Shown: piece by piece, positions 8,455 through 15,148 of the stretch
Layout of the letters: every line of letters begins with the position of its first letter
How positions within the stretch are numbered: position 1 is the stretch's first letter
Assembly (NCBI GenBank): GCA_937880705.1
Contig: CALGRZ010000091.1
Span: 1-16,941 of the forward strand
DNA from: an uncultured Alistipes sp.
Lineage (GTDB): Bacteria; Bacteroidota; Bacteroidia; Bacteroidales; Rikenellaceae
Length of the DNA: 16,941 nucleotides
Direction of reading: 5' to 3'
Translations under genes and position numbers: made by a program
Notes under the pieces: generated by a model
Databases searched by the model: none
The model's input: the letters and a program-made list of their open reading frames with translations, nothing else
What the model was told of the DNA's origin: nothing

Positions 8455-8503
8455 GATAGGCCCGAATAGGAGATTCTTGCGAGTATCTCCTATTCGGGCT
8501 ATC
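8455..8503 (+). terminator. Strong hairpin at the end of the pssA-porin-transglycosylase operon
   Basis: A perfect 15-bp inverted repeat (8460-8474 with 8485-8499) encloses a 10-nt loop. With one bulged G the stem extends four more pairs to 8455/8503. ATCTTATTTATT follows, a modest U-rich tail. It lies 31 bp after the transglycosylase stop and is probably an intrinsic terminator. The arms contain AATAGGAGAT and its complement, resembling the units of the nearby repeat. Confidence 0.75.
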
Positions 8504-8533
8504 TTATTTATTGGTGGGGGGGGGCAGTGGGTG

Positions 8534-8770
8534 CAGTGGCGCAGCGCAGTCGATAGGACTTGGCGCAGTCGATAGGATTTGATAGGACTGGATAGGACTA
8601 AATAGGACTTGATAGGTATTAGCGCGGCCGACGTTTATCCGTGAACAACCTGCTATCCCTAAATATCCCATCTCTTCCTATCTCTTCCTATTTCTTCCTA
8701 TTTCTTCCTATTTCTACCTATTTCTTCCTATCTCTTCCTATCTCTTCCTATTCCGTCCTATTCCGTCCTA
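8534..8770 (+). repeat. Decameric inverted-array intergenic element, copy B
   Basis: The same element as A1 and A2, in the opposite orientation in window coordinates. It begins CAGTGGCGCAGCGCAG (8534-8549). TAGGA units follow at 8554, 8573, 8583, 8593 and 8603, then the 50-bp core at 8608-8657 with ATTAGCGCGGC. The inverted TCCTA-type units begin at 8666 and continue every 10 bp to 8766 (11 units, two with a changed base). A run of nine G lies just before it (8516-8524) and seven C just after. It fills much of the 445-bp gap between the convergent transglycosylase and HAD genes. That gap holds no gene; the remainder is two hairpins and an A+T-rich stretch at 8785-8811. Confidence 0.9.
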
Positions 8771-8811
8771 CCCCCCCACCTAACCGCAATACATATATTA
8801 TTATATAACAA

Positions 8812-8845
8812 TAGCCGGCCAAGATTGTGATATCTCGGCCGGCTA
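8812..8845 (-). terminator. Hairpin terminator after the HAD hydrolase / export operon
   Basis: TAGCCGGCCAAGAT (8812-8825) and ATCTCGGCCGGCTA (8832-8845) pair with a single mismatch around a 6-nt loop. On the minus strand the stem comes 23 bp after the HAD stop codon and is followed by an A/T-rich tail. It would end the wza-wzc-HAD transcript. Confidence 0.65.
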
Positions 8846-8868
8846 CCATCTATCATCCGGGGTGTCGG

Positions 8869-9255
8869 TTACAACACTCCGTTATATACAAGCAGGTCGC
8901 GTACCTTCCGCCAGTCGATGACCGGGCGACGTACACCATCTATAAACATTATCGGGCAGCCCAGTGCCGAGTCGTCGATATAGATGTCGGCAAAGACCTT
9001 CGTAGACTCGGTCCACTCCCTCTGCTCGGGGTTGCGGTTGACGGCCCACAACTCTATCTTGCGGTCGCGGAACCATCGCTCGGCAGCCTCCAACTTTGCA
9101 CCCGAGCGCATGGTGAAGAGTATCAGCCTGTGGCCCTTGGCTGTGAGGGCACGCAACGTCTCCACTGCGCCCTCGACATCGAGGCCTACATCGGGGTAGT
9201 CGTGCTCGACACATGTGCCGTCAAAGTCGACGGCGATAATCATCTTCTCTGCCAT
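8869..9255 (-). CDS. Small HAD-superfamily hydrolase
   Basis: A 128-residue compact HAD protein without room for a large cap domain. Motif I is DFDGT with nucleophile Asp10 and Asp12. Motif II is Thr48 in LILFTMRSG, motif III is probably Lys86 in TKVFAD, and motif IV is the Asp94-Asp95 pair in YIDDSALG. This fits a Mg-dependent phosphohydrolase. Similar stand-alone small HAD proteins are common in Bacteroidota and in phages, usually without known substrate. It begins 11 bp after the BY-kinase stop codon and should be co-transcribed with wza and wzc. The substrate could be a sugar phosphate, a nucleotide or a phosphoprotein; the sequence does not decide. A second in-frame ATG at codon 5 is a possible alternative start. 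Confidence 0.8.
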   Translation of the reverse strand: MAEKMIIAVDFDGTCVEHDYPDVGLDVEGAVETLRALTAKGHRLILFTMRSGAKLEAAERWFRDRKIELWAVNRNPEQREWTESTKVFADIYIDDSALGCPIMFIDGVRRPVIDWRKVRDLLVYNGVL

Positions 9256-9266
9256 GGCACAAACTC

Positions 9267-11711
9267 TTAATGGCGTTTCTTGAACAGACGCTTAACCTTG
9301 TACCAACGTCTCTTCCAGTTGGGTACATTCTCGTCGTCGCTCATATAGTGGTAGCCATAGCCGTAACCATAGCCATAACCGTAGCCGTAGCCATAGCCGT
9401 GGCGACCTTGGGTAACGCCATTGAGAACGATGGTCATGTTGGTGAACTTGTTCTGGCGGTGCAGCTGCTCGATATCGGGCAACTGGCGACGGTCGAGGTT
9501 GCCCTGACGGATAACGTAGATGGTCATATCCACGAGGCGGTCGATAATCATGGCATCGGCAACAGCCATTGCGGGCACGCTGTCGATGATGATGTAGTCG
9601 TAGCTATTGCGCAGCTCGGCAATCATCTGGTCGGCACGCTGCGACATCAGCATCTCGGCAGGGTTGGGCGGCTGCGGGCCGGCGTACATCATGTCGAGGT
9701 TGTCGTGCAGCGAGGTCTTCGATATGGCATCCTCCAACGAGAGCTTGCCGGTGAGGTAGCTCGTCACGCCACGACGGTCGTTGCGGTGTCCCATCTGCTT
9801 CGAGAGCGTGCGACGGCGCAGGTCGAAGTCGATGAGCAGCACCCTCTTGCCCGATATGGCCAGCGTCATGGCCAGGTTGGTCGAGATAAATGTCTTACCG
9901 CTGTGGGGTATTGACGAGGTGAGGGTGATGACCTGCATCTGCTTATCCACCGACATGAAGCCGATGTTGGTGCGCAACATACGGAAGGCCTCCGAGATGA
10001 TATCGCGGCTGTTCTCCTTCACTACGATACCATACTCGGCCTTGCCCTCGAAGCGGGGTATATCGCCCAGGAAGGGGGCGGTGACAACATCCTCGACCTC
10101 CTTGCGCGTGCGAACGGTGTTGTTCAGCAGCTCAAGGATATAGAGTATGGCGAAGGGTATCACGGCACCGATGATGAGTGCCATGAGGTAGATCATCATG
10201 CTACGCGGGCTGATGGGTCGGTTGCTACCATAGGCGTAGTCGATGACGCGGGCGTTGCTATCGGCCGTAGCACCCGTGAGGGCGTTCTCCTCGAGCTTGG
10301 TGAGCAGGTAGATGTAGAGCTCCTCCTTAACCTTCTGCTGACGGGTAATCGAGAGCAGCTCCTTCTCCTTCTCGGGCGAGCTGGTCATACGCGAGTCAGC
10401 CTTGCGCTGCTCGCTGTTTACGTTCGAGATCTGGAGCTTAAGACCCTCGATCTGTGACTCGAGCGAGGTGATGATGGCACTGCGCATAGACGATATCTGT
10501 GCGCTGAGCGAGAGGATCACGGGGCTGCTCTCCGAAGACTCGGCAAGCAGTCGCTGGTACTCCAGAACATTCTTGTTGTAGAAGTCTATCTGCGAGGCCA
10601 GAGCCGACGAGGCACCACTCATAGATACCGTGGCGGCGGGGATAAGGCTGCGGCCCGTGGCGTCGTTGTTCACAAAGTCGAGGATATACTGTGCAATCTC
10701 GAGGTTGCCTTCGAGCGACATGGCCTCCTTCTTCAGGCGGGTGATCTCCTCGGCACTCAGCGTAGCCTCATCCTGGGGGCTGTACATGCGGTGTGCCTGC
10801 TTGAATGTGGCGATCTCGTCGTCGGCGATGTTAAGCTCGCGACCCAGCGTGAGCAGTCGCTCGTTGATAAACTGCTCGGTGAGGTCCGAGATGGCGCGTT
10901 TGTCGGTGATGGCGTCGATGTCGTAGGCCTCGATGATGCCGTTGATGACATCCTCGGCACGCTTGGGCACCACGTCGGTCATCGTGATGTTGATTACCGA
11001 GGCCATCTTGTCGGTGATGTTGCACTGCAGACGACGACGGTACGACTCGGTAACCTCGTTAAGCGGTAACTTCGACACCTTAACGCTCTGCTTGCCGAAC
11101 TTCTCCATGTAGGGCGTGGGCATCATCACGATGTTGCCCAGAGGTGTCGAGATGGTGTCGCCGGCCATGATGTTGGCTTTGAAGGTGTCGTTCTTGACCT
11201 CGCCGTTCTCGTTGTAGATGAACTCCCCGATGTTGAGCGAGCCATCCTCTGCGATGTTATAGGTGAACGTACCCGACTTGTTGGGCTCCAGCGTGAGGAA
11301 CTTAACAAGCACGGGGGTGCGGCCATAGATGTCTACGGTGCGGATGCGGCCCGAGGTGGTGTAGACCGTTGACAGGTCGTACTTCTTGACCACCTGCTCC
11401 ATGAGGCGGCGCGACTTGAAGATATGAATCTCGTTGTCTACCGAGCGACGGCCCATGCCGCCCATAAGGTCGTTGAAGGCGACAACCTCGGCAGCAGAAC
11501 CCTTACGCGAGTCCTTGACCAGCACCGAGGCGGTACGCTGATAGACGGGTGCCGTGCGGCGCAGGTAGAAGGCGGCGCAGAGGTAGCACACAGCAATCGA
11601 GAGTGCAAACCAATACCAATTCGAGAGGATCAGCTGCACGAAGTCATACAGGGTAAATCGTGGAGTGGAGATAACGCTATCCTTCTCCAGCATATCCGTA
11701 TTTTCTGCCAT
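9267..11711 (-). CDS. wzc: Polysaccharide co-polymerase / BY-family tyrosine kinase (Wzc-like)
   Basis: An 814-residue inner-membrane protein of the Wzz-kinase fusion type that controls and energises capsule or exopolysaccharide polymerisation and export. A first membrane helix lies at about 31-50. A long periplasmic domain with coiled-coil-like helices (about 270-470) follows, then a second helix at about 504-528. The cytoplasmic kinase has Walker A SSIPHSGKT (599-607), Walker A' LLIDFDLRR (625-633) and Walker B YIIIDS (706-711). The C-terminus carries the tyrosine cluster expected for autophosphorylation, here an extreme Gly-Tyr repeat with nine tyrosines at 773-789, followed by a 25-residue extension with a very basic end. 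It follows wza by 48 bp. No Wzb-type phosphatase gene is in the window. Confidence 0.93.
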   Translation of the reverse strand: MAENTDMLEKDSVISTPRFTLYDFVQLILSNWYWFALSIAVCYLCAAFYLRRTAPVYQRTASVLVKDSRKGSAAEVVAFNDLMGGMGRRSVDNEIHIFKSRRLMEQVVKKYDLSTVYTTSGRIRTVDIYGRTPVLVKFLTLEPNKSGTFTYNIAEDGSLNIGEFIYNENGEVKNDTFKANIMAGDTISTPLGNIVMMPTPYMEKFGKQSVKVSKLPLNEVTESYRRRLQCNITDKMASVINITMTDVVPKRAEDVINGIIEAYDIDAITDKRAISDLTEQFINERLLTLGRELNIADDEIATFKQAHRMYSPQDEATLSAEEITRLKKEAMSLEGNLEIAQYILDFVNNDATGRSLIPAATVSMSGASSALASQIDFYNKNVLEYQRLLAESSESSPVILSLSAQISSMRSAIITSLESQIEGLKLQISNVNSEQRKADSRMTSSPEKEKELLSITRQQKVKEELYIYLLTKLEENALTGATADSNARVIDYAYGSNRPISPRSMMIYLMALIIGAVIPFAILYILELLNNTVRTRKEVEDVVTAPFLGDIPRFEGKAEYGIVVKENSRDIISEAFRMLRTNIGFMSVDKQMQVITLTSSIPHSGKTFISTNLAMTLAISGKRVLLIDFDLRRRTLSKQMGHRNDRRGVTSYLTGKLSLEDAISKTSLHDNLDMMYAGPQPPNPAEMLMSQRADQMIAELRNSYDYIIIDSVPAMAVADAMIIDRLVDMTIYVIRQGNLDRRQLPDIEQLHRQNKFTNMTIVLNGVTQGRHGYGYGYGYGYGYGYGYHYMSDDENVPNWKRRWYKVKRLFKKRH
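9351..9398 (-). repeat. Eight 6-bp units encoding (Gly-Tyr)8 in wzc
   Basis: Eight consecutive GGYTAY-type hexamers encode Gly772 to Tyr787, directly followed by His-Tyr. Silent third-position differences break the exact DNA repetition. The segment is the BY-kinase tyrosine cluster. Confidence 0.95.
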
Positions 11712-11759
11712 AGAAAAATGGTTAAATAGTTATCAATAGGGTAGTTGGGTATTCGTCTG

Positions 11760-12560
11760 CTATCGCGTTGCCAGGATGATGGTCATCACCAGTGATGCCA
11801 GCGATATACCTGTCGAGGTGAGCGAGATCCAGAACGAGCGGTTCTGGTTGATCTCTGCAGTAGCTGCCTTATACTTGTTGGGGCTCACGATGATCACATC
11901 GTTCTGCTCGAGGTAGAAGCATGGTGACTCGAAGATGTTCTGTGAGCGCAGGTCGAGCTTCGTGATAATATTCTTGCCATCCTTCTCGCGTATCACAGCC
12001 ACATCCTCACGGCTACCGTAGATGGTCATGTCGCCGGCAAGTGCCAAGGCCTCGAAGATGGTCAGCTGATCCTTCTTGATGTCGTAGCGGCCCGGGCGGG
12101 CAACCTCGCCGAGGATCGAGATTGTGAGGTCGGCAAAGCGCACGTTGACCTTCGGGTCGACGATGTATCCACCGGCCTTGATCTTCTGCTCGATGTCGCG
12201 GGCAAGCTCGGCGCGTGTAAGACCCACGCACTGCACCTTGCCGATGATGGGCATGTCGATGTAGCCCTGGTCATCGACCGTGAGTATCTGCAGGCTGTTG
12301 GCCGATGCCGTAGAGGCCACGTTGTTACCCGACAGGCCGACATAGCTTGTCGAGGTGTTGAACGGAGCGGCCAGCTCGGGGTTCTTGCTGTTGACCACAA
12401 CGGTGATCTGGTCCAGAGGCTTAAGACGGATGAGGTATGTCTCCGGGAGGTCGATCTCCGAGCCACTTGCTGCATCCTGCAAGTAGAGCACTCGCTGCTG
12501 GGCGTTACATGCTCCGAAGAGTATGGCAGCAGCAAGGATTAATAGCTTAAGATACTTCAT
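11760..12560 (-). CDS. wza: Polysaccharide export outer-membrane lipoprotein (Wza-like)
   Basis: A 266-residue Wza/Poly_export protein. The signal ends in a lipobox LFGAC with Cys18 as lipid attachment site. The Poly_export (PES) domain covers roughly residues 42-140. One SLBB domain starts near 141 with ISILGEVARPGRYDI. A C-terminal hydrophobic helix (about 243-263, ending IILATR) would place the oligomer in the outer membrane. It is shorter than E. coli Wza, with room for fewer SLBB repeats, as is common in Bacteroidota. It should form the outer-membrane channel partner of the BY-kinase encoded next. It is the first gene of the wza-wzc-HAD run, with a TATCTTTG promoter box 75 bp upstream. 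Confidence 0.92.
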   Translation of the reverse strand: MKYLKLLILAAAILFGACNAQQRVLYLQDAASGSEIDLPETYLIRLKPLDQITVVVNSKNPELAAPFNTSTSYVGLSGNNVASTASANSLQILTVDDQGYIDMPIIGKVQCVGLTRAELARDIEQKIKAGGYIVDPKVNVRFADLTISILGEVARPGRYDIKKDQLTIFEALALAGDMTIYGSREDVAVIREKDGKNIITKLDLRSQNIFESPCFYLEQNDVIIVSPNKYKAATAEINQNRSFWISLTSTGISLASLVMTIILATR

Positions 12561-12635
12561 ATTGTGTTGATTTTACGTTTGCCGTATGGTTTGCACTCGC
12601 ATCGCGCGTATGTGCGCACTCGTGCAATATCTGTG

Positions 12636-12643
12636 CAAAGATA
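12636..12643 (-). promoter_or_regulatory. wza operon -7 promoter box
   Basis: Minus-strand TATCTTTG is an exact match to TAnnTTTG. The -33 position falls in the right part of the regulator terminator hairpin and has no clear TTTG, which could mean a weak or activator-dependent promoter. The leader would be about 70 nt. Confidence 0.6.
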
Positions 12644-12644
12644 C

Positions 12645-12716
12645 GAAAAAAAATGTAAAAAGGAAGAGTGTTGCAATAAAATGTAGCATAATGTTACCCT
12701 TTTGCAACACTCCTCC
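12645..12716 (-). terminator. Intrinsic terminator of the LytS/LytTR operon
   Basis: GGAAGAGTGTTGCAA (12662-12676) and TTGCAACACTCCTCC (12702-12716) form a 15-position stem with one mismatch and a 25-nt loop. On the minus strand the stem is followed by TTTTTACATTTTTTTT, a good U-tract. It lies 31 bp after the response-regulator stop and directly before the wza promoter box. Confidence 0.75.
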
Positions 12717-12747
12717 GTAGTCGGATCACCCCTTTGCGGCCTCGAAA

Positions 12748-13524
12748 TTAGTTGTTGTCGAGCCACTCCAAGAAGTCGGAGGTGCGGCTGCGACTAACCA
12801 CCACATCCTCCTCGGAGCGGGGCTTGAGTTGTAGCTTGAGGCGTGTGCCCAGATGTTTTGATATGTTTTCGATGGCGTTTATCGAGACTATGCAGCTGCG
12901 CGAGATGCGGAAGAAGAGCTTCGGGTCGAGCATCTCCTGCACCGTGTCGAGCGAGTAGTCGAGTAGTCGGCGGGCACCACTGCTCACTATGGCGTATGTG
13001 CTCTTATCCTCGGAGTAGCAGTAGGCTATCTCGTCTACGGGAATGATCACAATCTTCTCGCCGGCCTTGACTATAAAACGCTTCTTATACTCGCGGTTTT
13101 GGGGTGTGCCGGCTTGCGATATGATATCCAGGAGAGCCTCGATGTTGGGCGTGTTGTTGCGCTCGAGGCGTTCGCGGCAACGCTCCCAGGCGCGTGCGAG
13201 ATCCTCCTCGACGATGGGCTTCAGCAGGTAGTCGACACTATCCACCCTGAAGGCACTTATGGCGTAGTTGTCGTAGGCCGTGGTGATGATGACGTTGGCC
13301 GAGATGTTGACCTGCTCGAAGATCTCGAAGCAGATGCCGTCCGAGAGCTCCACATCCATGAAGATGATGTCGGCACCATCGGGGTTCTCCTCCAACCACT
13401 TCACGGTGGAGCGTACCGACGTTAGAGTCATCACTATCTGGCTGTCGGGGCAGCACTTGTCAATAAGCTTTTTCAGGGTAATCTGTGCAGGGATCTCGTC
13501 CTCCACGATGAGTACTCTTATCAT
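12748..13524 (-). CDS. LytTR-family response regulator
   Basis: A 258-residue two-domain regulator. The receiver (about 1-120) has the acidic pair Glu8-Asp9, phospho-acceptor Asp57 in IIFMDVEL, Thr81-Thr82 and Lys102 in YLLKP, so it should be phosphorylatable. A LytTR DNA-binding domain follows at about 148-255, with the typical FFRISRSCIVSINAI segment. Its start codon overlaps the stop of the histidine kinase gene in ATGA, so the pair is translationally coupled and should be cognate. LytTR proteins bind paired direct repeats upstream of target promoters, and the targets are often extracellular polymers. Its closest neighbour is the wza operon, but no LytTR site could be identified there with confidence. 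Confidence 0.93.
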   Translation of the reverse strand: MIRVLIVEDEIPAQITLKKLIDKCCPDSQIVMTLTSVRSTVKWLEENPDGADIIFMDVELSDGICFEIFEQVNISANVIITTAYDNYAISAFRVDSVDYLLKPIVEEDLARAWERCRERLERNNTPNIEALLDIISQAGTPQNREYKKRFIVKAGEKIVIIPVDEIAYCYSEDKSTYAIVSSGARRLLDYSLDTVQEMLDPKLFFRISRSCIVSINAIENISKHLGTRLKLQLKPRSEEDVVVSRSRTSDFLEWLDNN

Positions 13525-14912
13525 ACTATGGGTATTTTTACAATAAATTCACTATCAGTCTTTTGTACCATGATATCGCGGCGTGTGATGTCGCGGTATT
13601 GTTGGCGTATGTTCTCCAGCCCGAGGTGCGTCGATGGCTGTCCGTGGCGACGCATCTGAAGGTTGTTTCTGACCACCAGCATGTTGCCCTCGGTCATCAC
13701 CGTGATACGAAGTGGCTGGTCACTCTCAACGATGTTGTGCTTGGTGGCATTTTCGACCAAAAGTTGGAGTGAGCAGGGAACCACATATCGCTCCTTGAGG
13801 CTCGGCTCTATCTCATATTCAATGATCATACCTTCGGCAAATCGCTCCTTGAGCAGGTCGATGTACATGGCCGTGAAGTTGAGCTCCTCGCCAAGCTTAA
13901 CCAGTGTTTTCTGGTCATTATTGAGCATGTAGCGGTATATGTTGGCCAGCTTGCGGATAAAGGCACTCGCCCGCTCGGTCTCGTGCTCCTGTACCAGGTA
14001 GTCGAGGATGCCCAGCGAGTTGAACAGAAAGTGAGGGTTGATCTGCTGCTTGAGCCTCTCGTACTGGTACTCGGTGCGGTGCTTCTGCTCGCGTTCGTAT
14101 CGCAGTTCGCGTTTTGAGGTGAGTGACAGAAGTACCAAATAACATATCGTAACAACCAGAATGTCAATGAGAAGTGCTGCCGAGGTTATGCGCAGGAAGT
14201 CCATCGGCGAGGATGATGGCGACTCCAGCAGCGGTATGTCGTAGTAGATGATCGTGGCACAAAGTATCGGTATGAGTATCGTGCCGAGTATGACGACAAG
14301 GTTGATGCGCGGTCGCTTGTCGCTTGTGATGCGCTTTTGTAGTTGAATGGTCAGGATGATGTTTCCGACAAGAAGCAGAAGTATCGCCCAACTATTGGTC
14401 AATATCTCTTGGAAGATGCTGAATAGCAGGCCCTCGGTGAAGATGTGTGCACGGAAGAGTATGACGTAGAGTATTCGTAGCACCAGAATGGAGAGTGCAA
14501 CTATCACCACGCTGCGGGGTGATACCTCCCATGTTCTTGTTGTGCGTGAGCGACTTATGCGTCTTGTGAGGTAGTCTGTTGCCGATCCCGTGGCAAACGA
14601 TATGAGCAGTGTTGCGACGGCCGGAGCGAGGCTCTCGTTGTTCAGTATGAGCAGCATTGGCGATTGGAGCCATGAGCCGATGATAAATCCGAGTATTGTG
14701 GCCACCAGCGTGAGTATGGCCATAAGCTCCACGCGGGTGTTGTTGCGCATCGAGATCACTATCACCATGGTGATGGTAAGTACCGTCAACGGGATGTCGT
14801 CATAGTAGTCCAGCTGTCGGGTCACTATGGCTACGCCAAAGTGAAGTATGGCGAAGAGTAGGGCTATAGTGATATTTCCCAGGGTGCGGTTCTTTGTTGT
14901 AAATCGGCTCAT
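13521..14912 (-). CDS. LytS/YpdA-type sensor histidine kinase
   Basis: A 463-residue membrane kinase. Roughly seven or eight hydrophobic segments lie between residues 11 and 264 and serve as a sensor without an obvious large extracellular domain. The His_kinase module (PF06580 type) follows: phospho-acceptor His294 in QQINPHFLFNSLG, the N-box ENATKHN (387-393) and a G-box beginning GLENIRQQ (431-438). Such kinases lack the classical HisKA dimerisation domain and pair with LytTR regulators, as here. The ATG at 14912 is only 5 nt after the TATCTTTG promoter box, suggesting a leaderless or nearly leaderless message. The next downstream methionine (codon 49) would remove the first membrane helix, so the first ATG was kept. 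Confidence 0.9.
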   Translation of the reverse strand: MSRFTTKNRTLGNITIALLFAILHFGVAIVTRQLDYYDDIPLTVLTITMVIVISMRNNTRVELMAILTLVATILGFIIGSWLQSPMLLILNNESLAPAVATLLISFATGSATDYLTRRISRSRTTRTWEVSPRSVVIVALSILVLRILYVILFRAHIFTEGLLFSIFQEILTNSWAILLLLVGNIILTIQLQKRITSDKRPRINLVVILGTILIPILCATIIYYDIPLLESPSSSPMDFLRITSAALLIDILVVTICYLVLLSLTSKRELRYEREQKHRTEYQYERLKQQINPHFLFNSLGILDYLVQEHETERASAFIRKLANIYRYMLNNDQKTLVKLGEELNFTAMYIDLLKERFAEGMIIEYEIEPSLKERYVVPCSLQLLVENATKHNIVESDQPLRITVMTEGNMLVVRNNLQMRRHGQPSTHLGLENIRQQYRDITRRDIMVQKTDSEFIVKIPIV

Positions 14913-14917
14913 ATTTG

Positions 14918-14947
14918 CAAAGATAAGAAAAAAAATGCAAAATCAAA
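14918..14947 (-). promoter_or_regulatory. Histidine kinase operon promoter
   Basis: Minus-strand TTTG (14947-14944), an 18-bp spacer and TATCTTTG (14925-14918) match the Bacteroidales promoter well. The box ends five bases before the ATG, so initiation is expected at or beside the start codon. Confidence 0.65.
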
Positions 14948-15036
14948 ACTATTGCGCATTTCGTCATCCTCACTCTCCATTCGGTTGGTGTTTTGAGCCA
15001 ATCATCCCACTTATTTACCCTTTGGGTAGAATATAT

Positions 15037-15067
15037 TTTGCCGTTTGGCCATTTTTTACTAATATTG
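15037..15067 (+). promoter_or_regulatory. Candidate promoter of the MFS transporter gene
   Basis: TTTG (15037-15040), a 19-bp spacer and TAATATTG (15060-15067) match the -33/-7 pattern with one mismatch in the -7 box. The leader would be about 75 nt, A+T-rich and without a Shine-Dalgarno sequence. No operator or dyad stands out. Confidence 0.4.
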
Positions 15068-15148
15068 TATGATGATGATAGTGTAGTTATTAAAAATATT
15101 TAAGAATAGTTGATAGTTAGATAATTACTAAAAAAATTTAATAATACT

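Noticed and set aside
8534..8770. Insertion sequence remnant
   Set aside because: No transposase fragment or target duplication was seen. A MITE- or REP-like origin remains possible and is discussed as a finding.
9351..9398. Gly-Tyr repeat as a sequencing or assembly artefact
   Set aside because: Codon third positions vary between units and the frame continues into a plausible tail, so it looks genuine.
12677..12701. LytTR operator in the loop region before wza (two TGT-containing stretches)
   Set aside because: Spacing and sequence do not fit the paired 9-bp direct repeats of known LytTR sites well enough.
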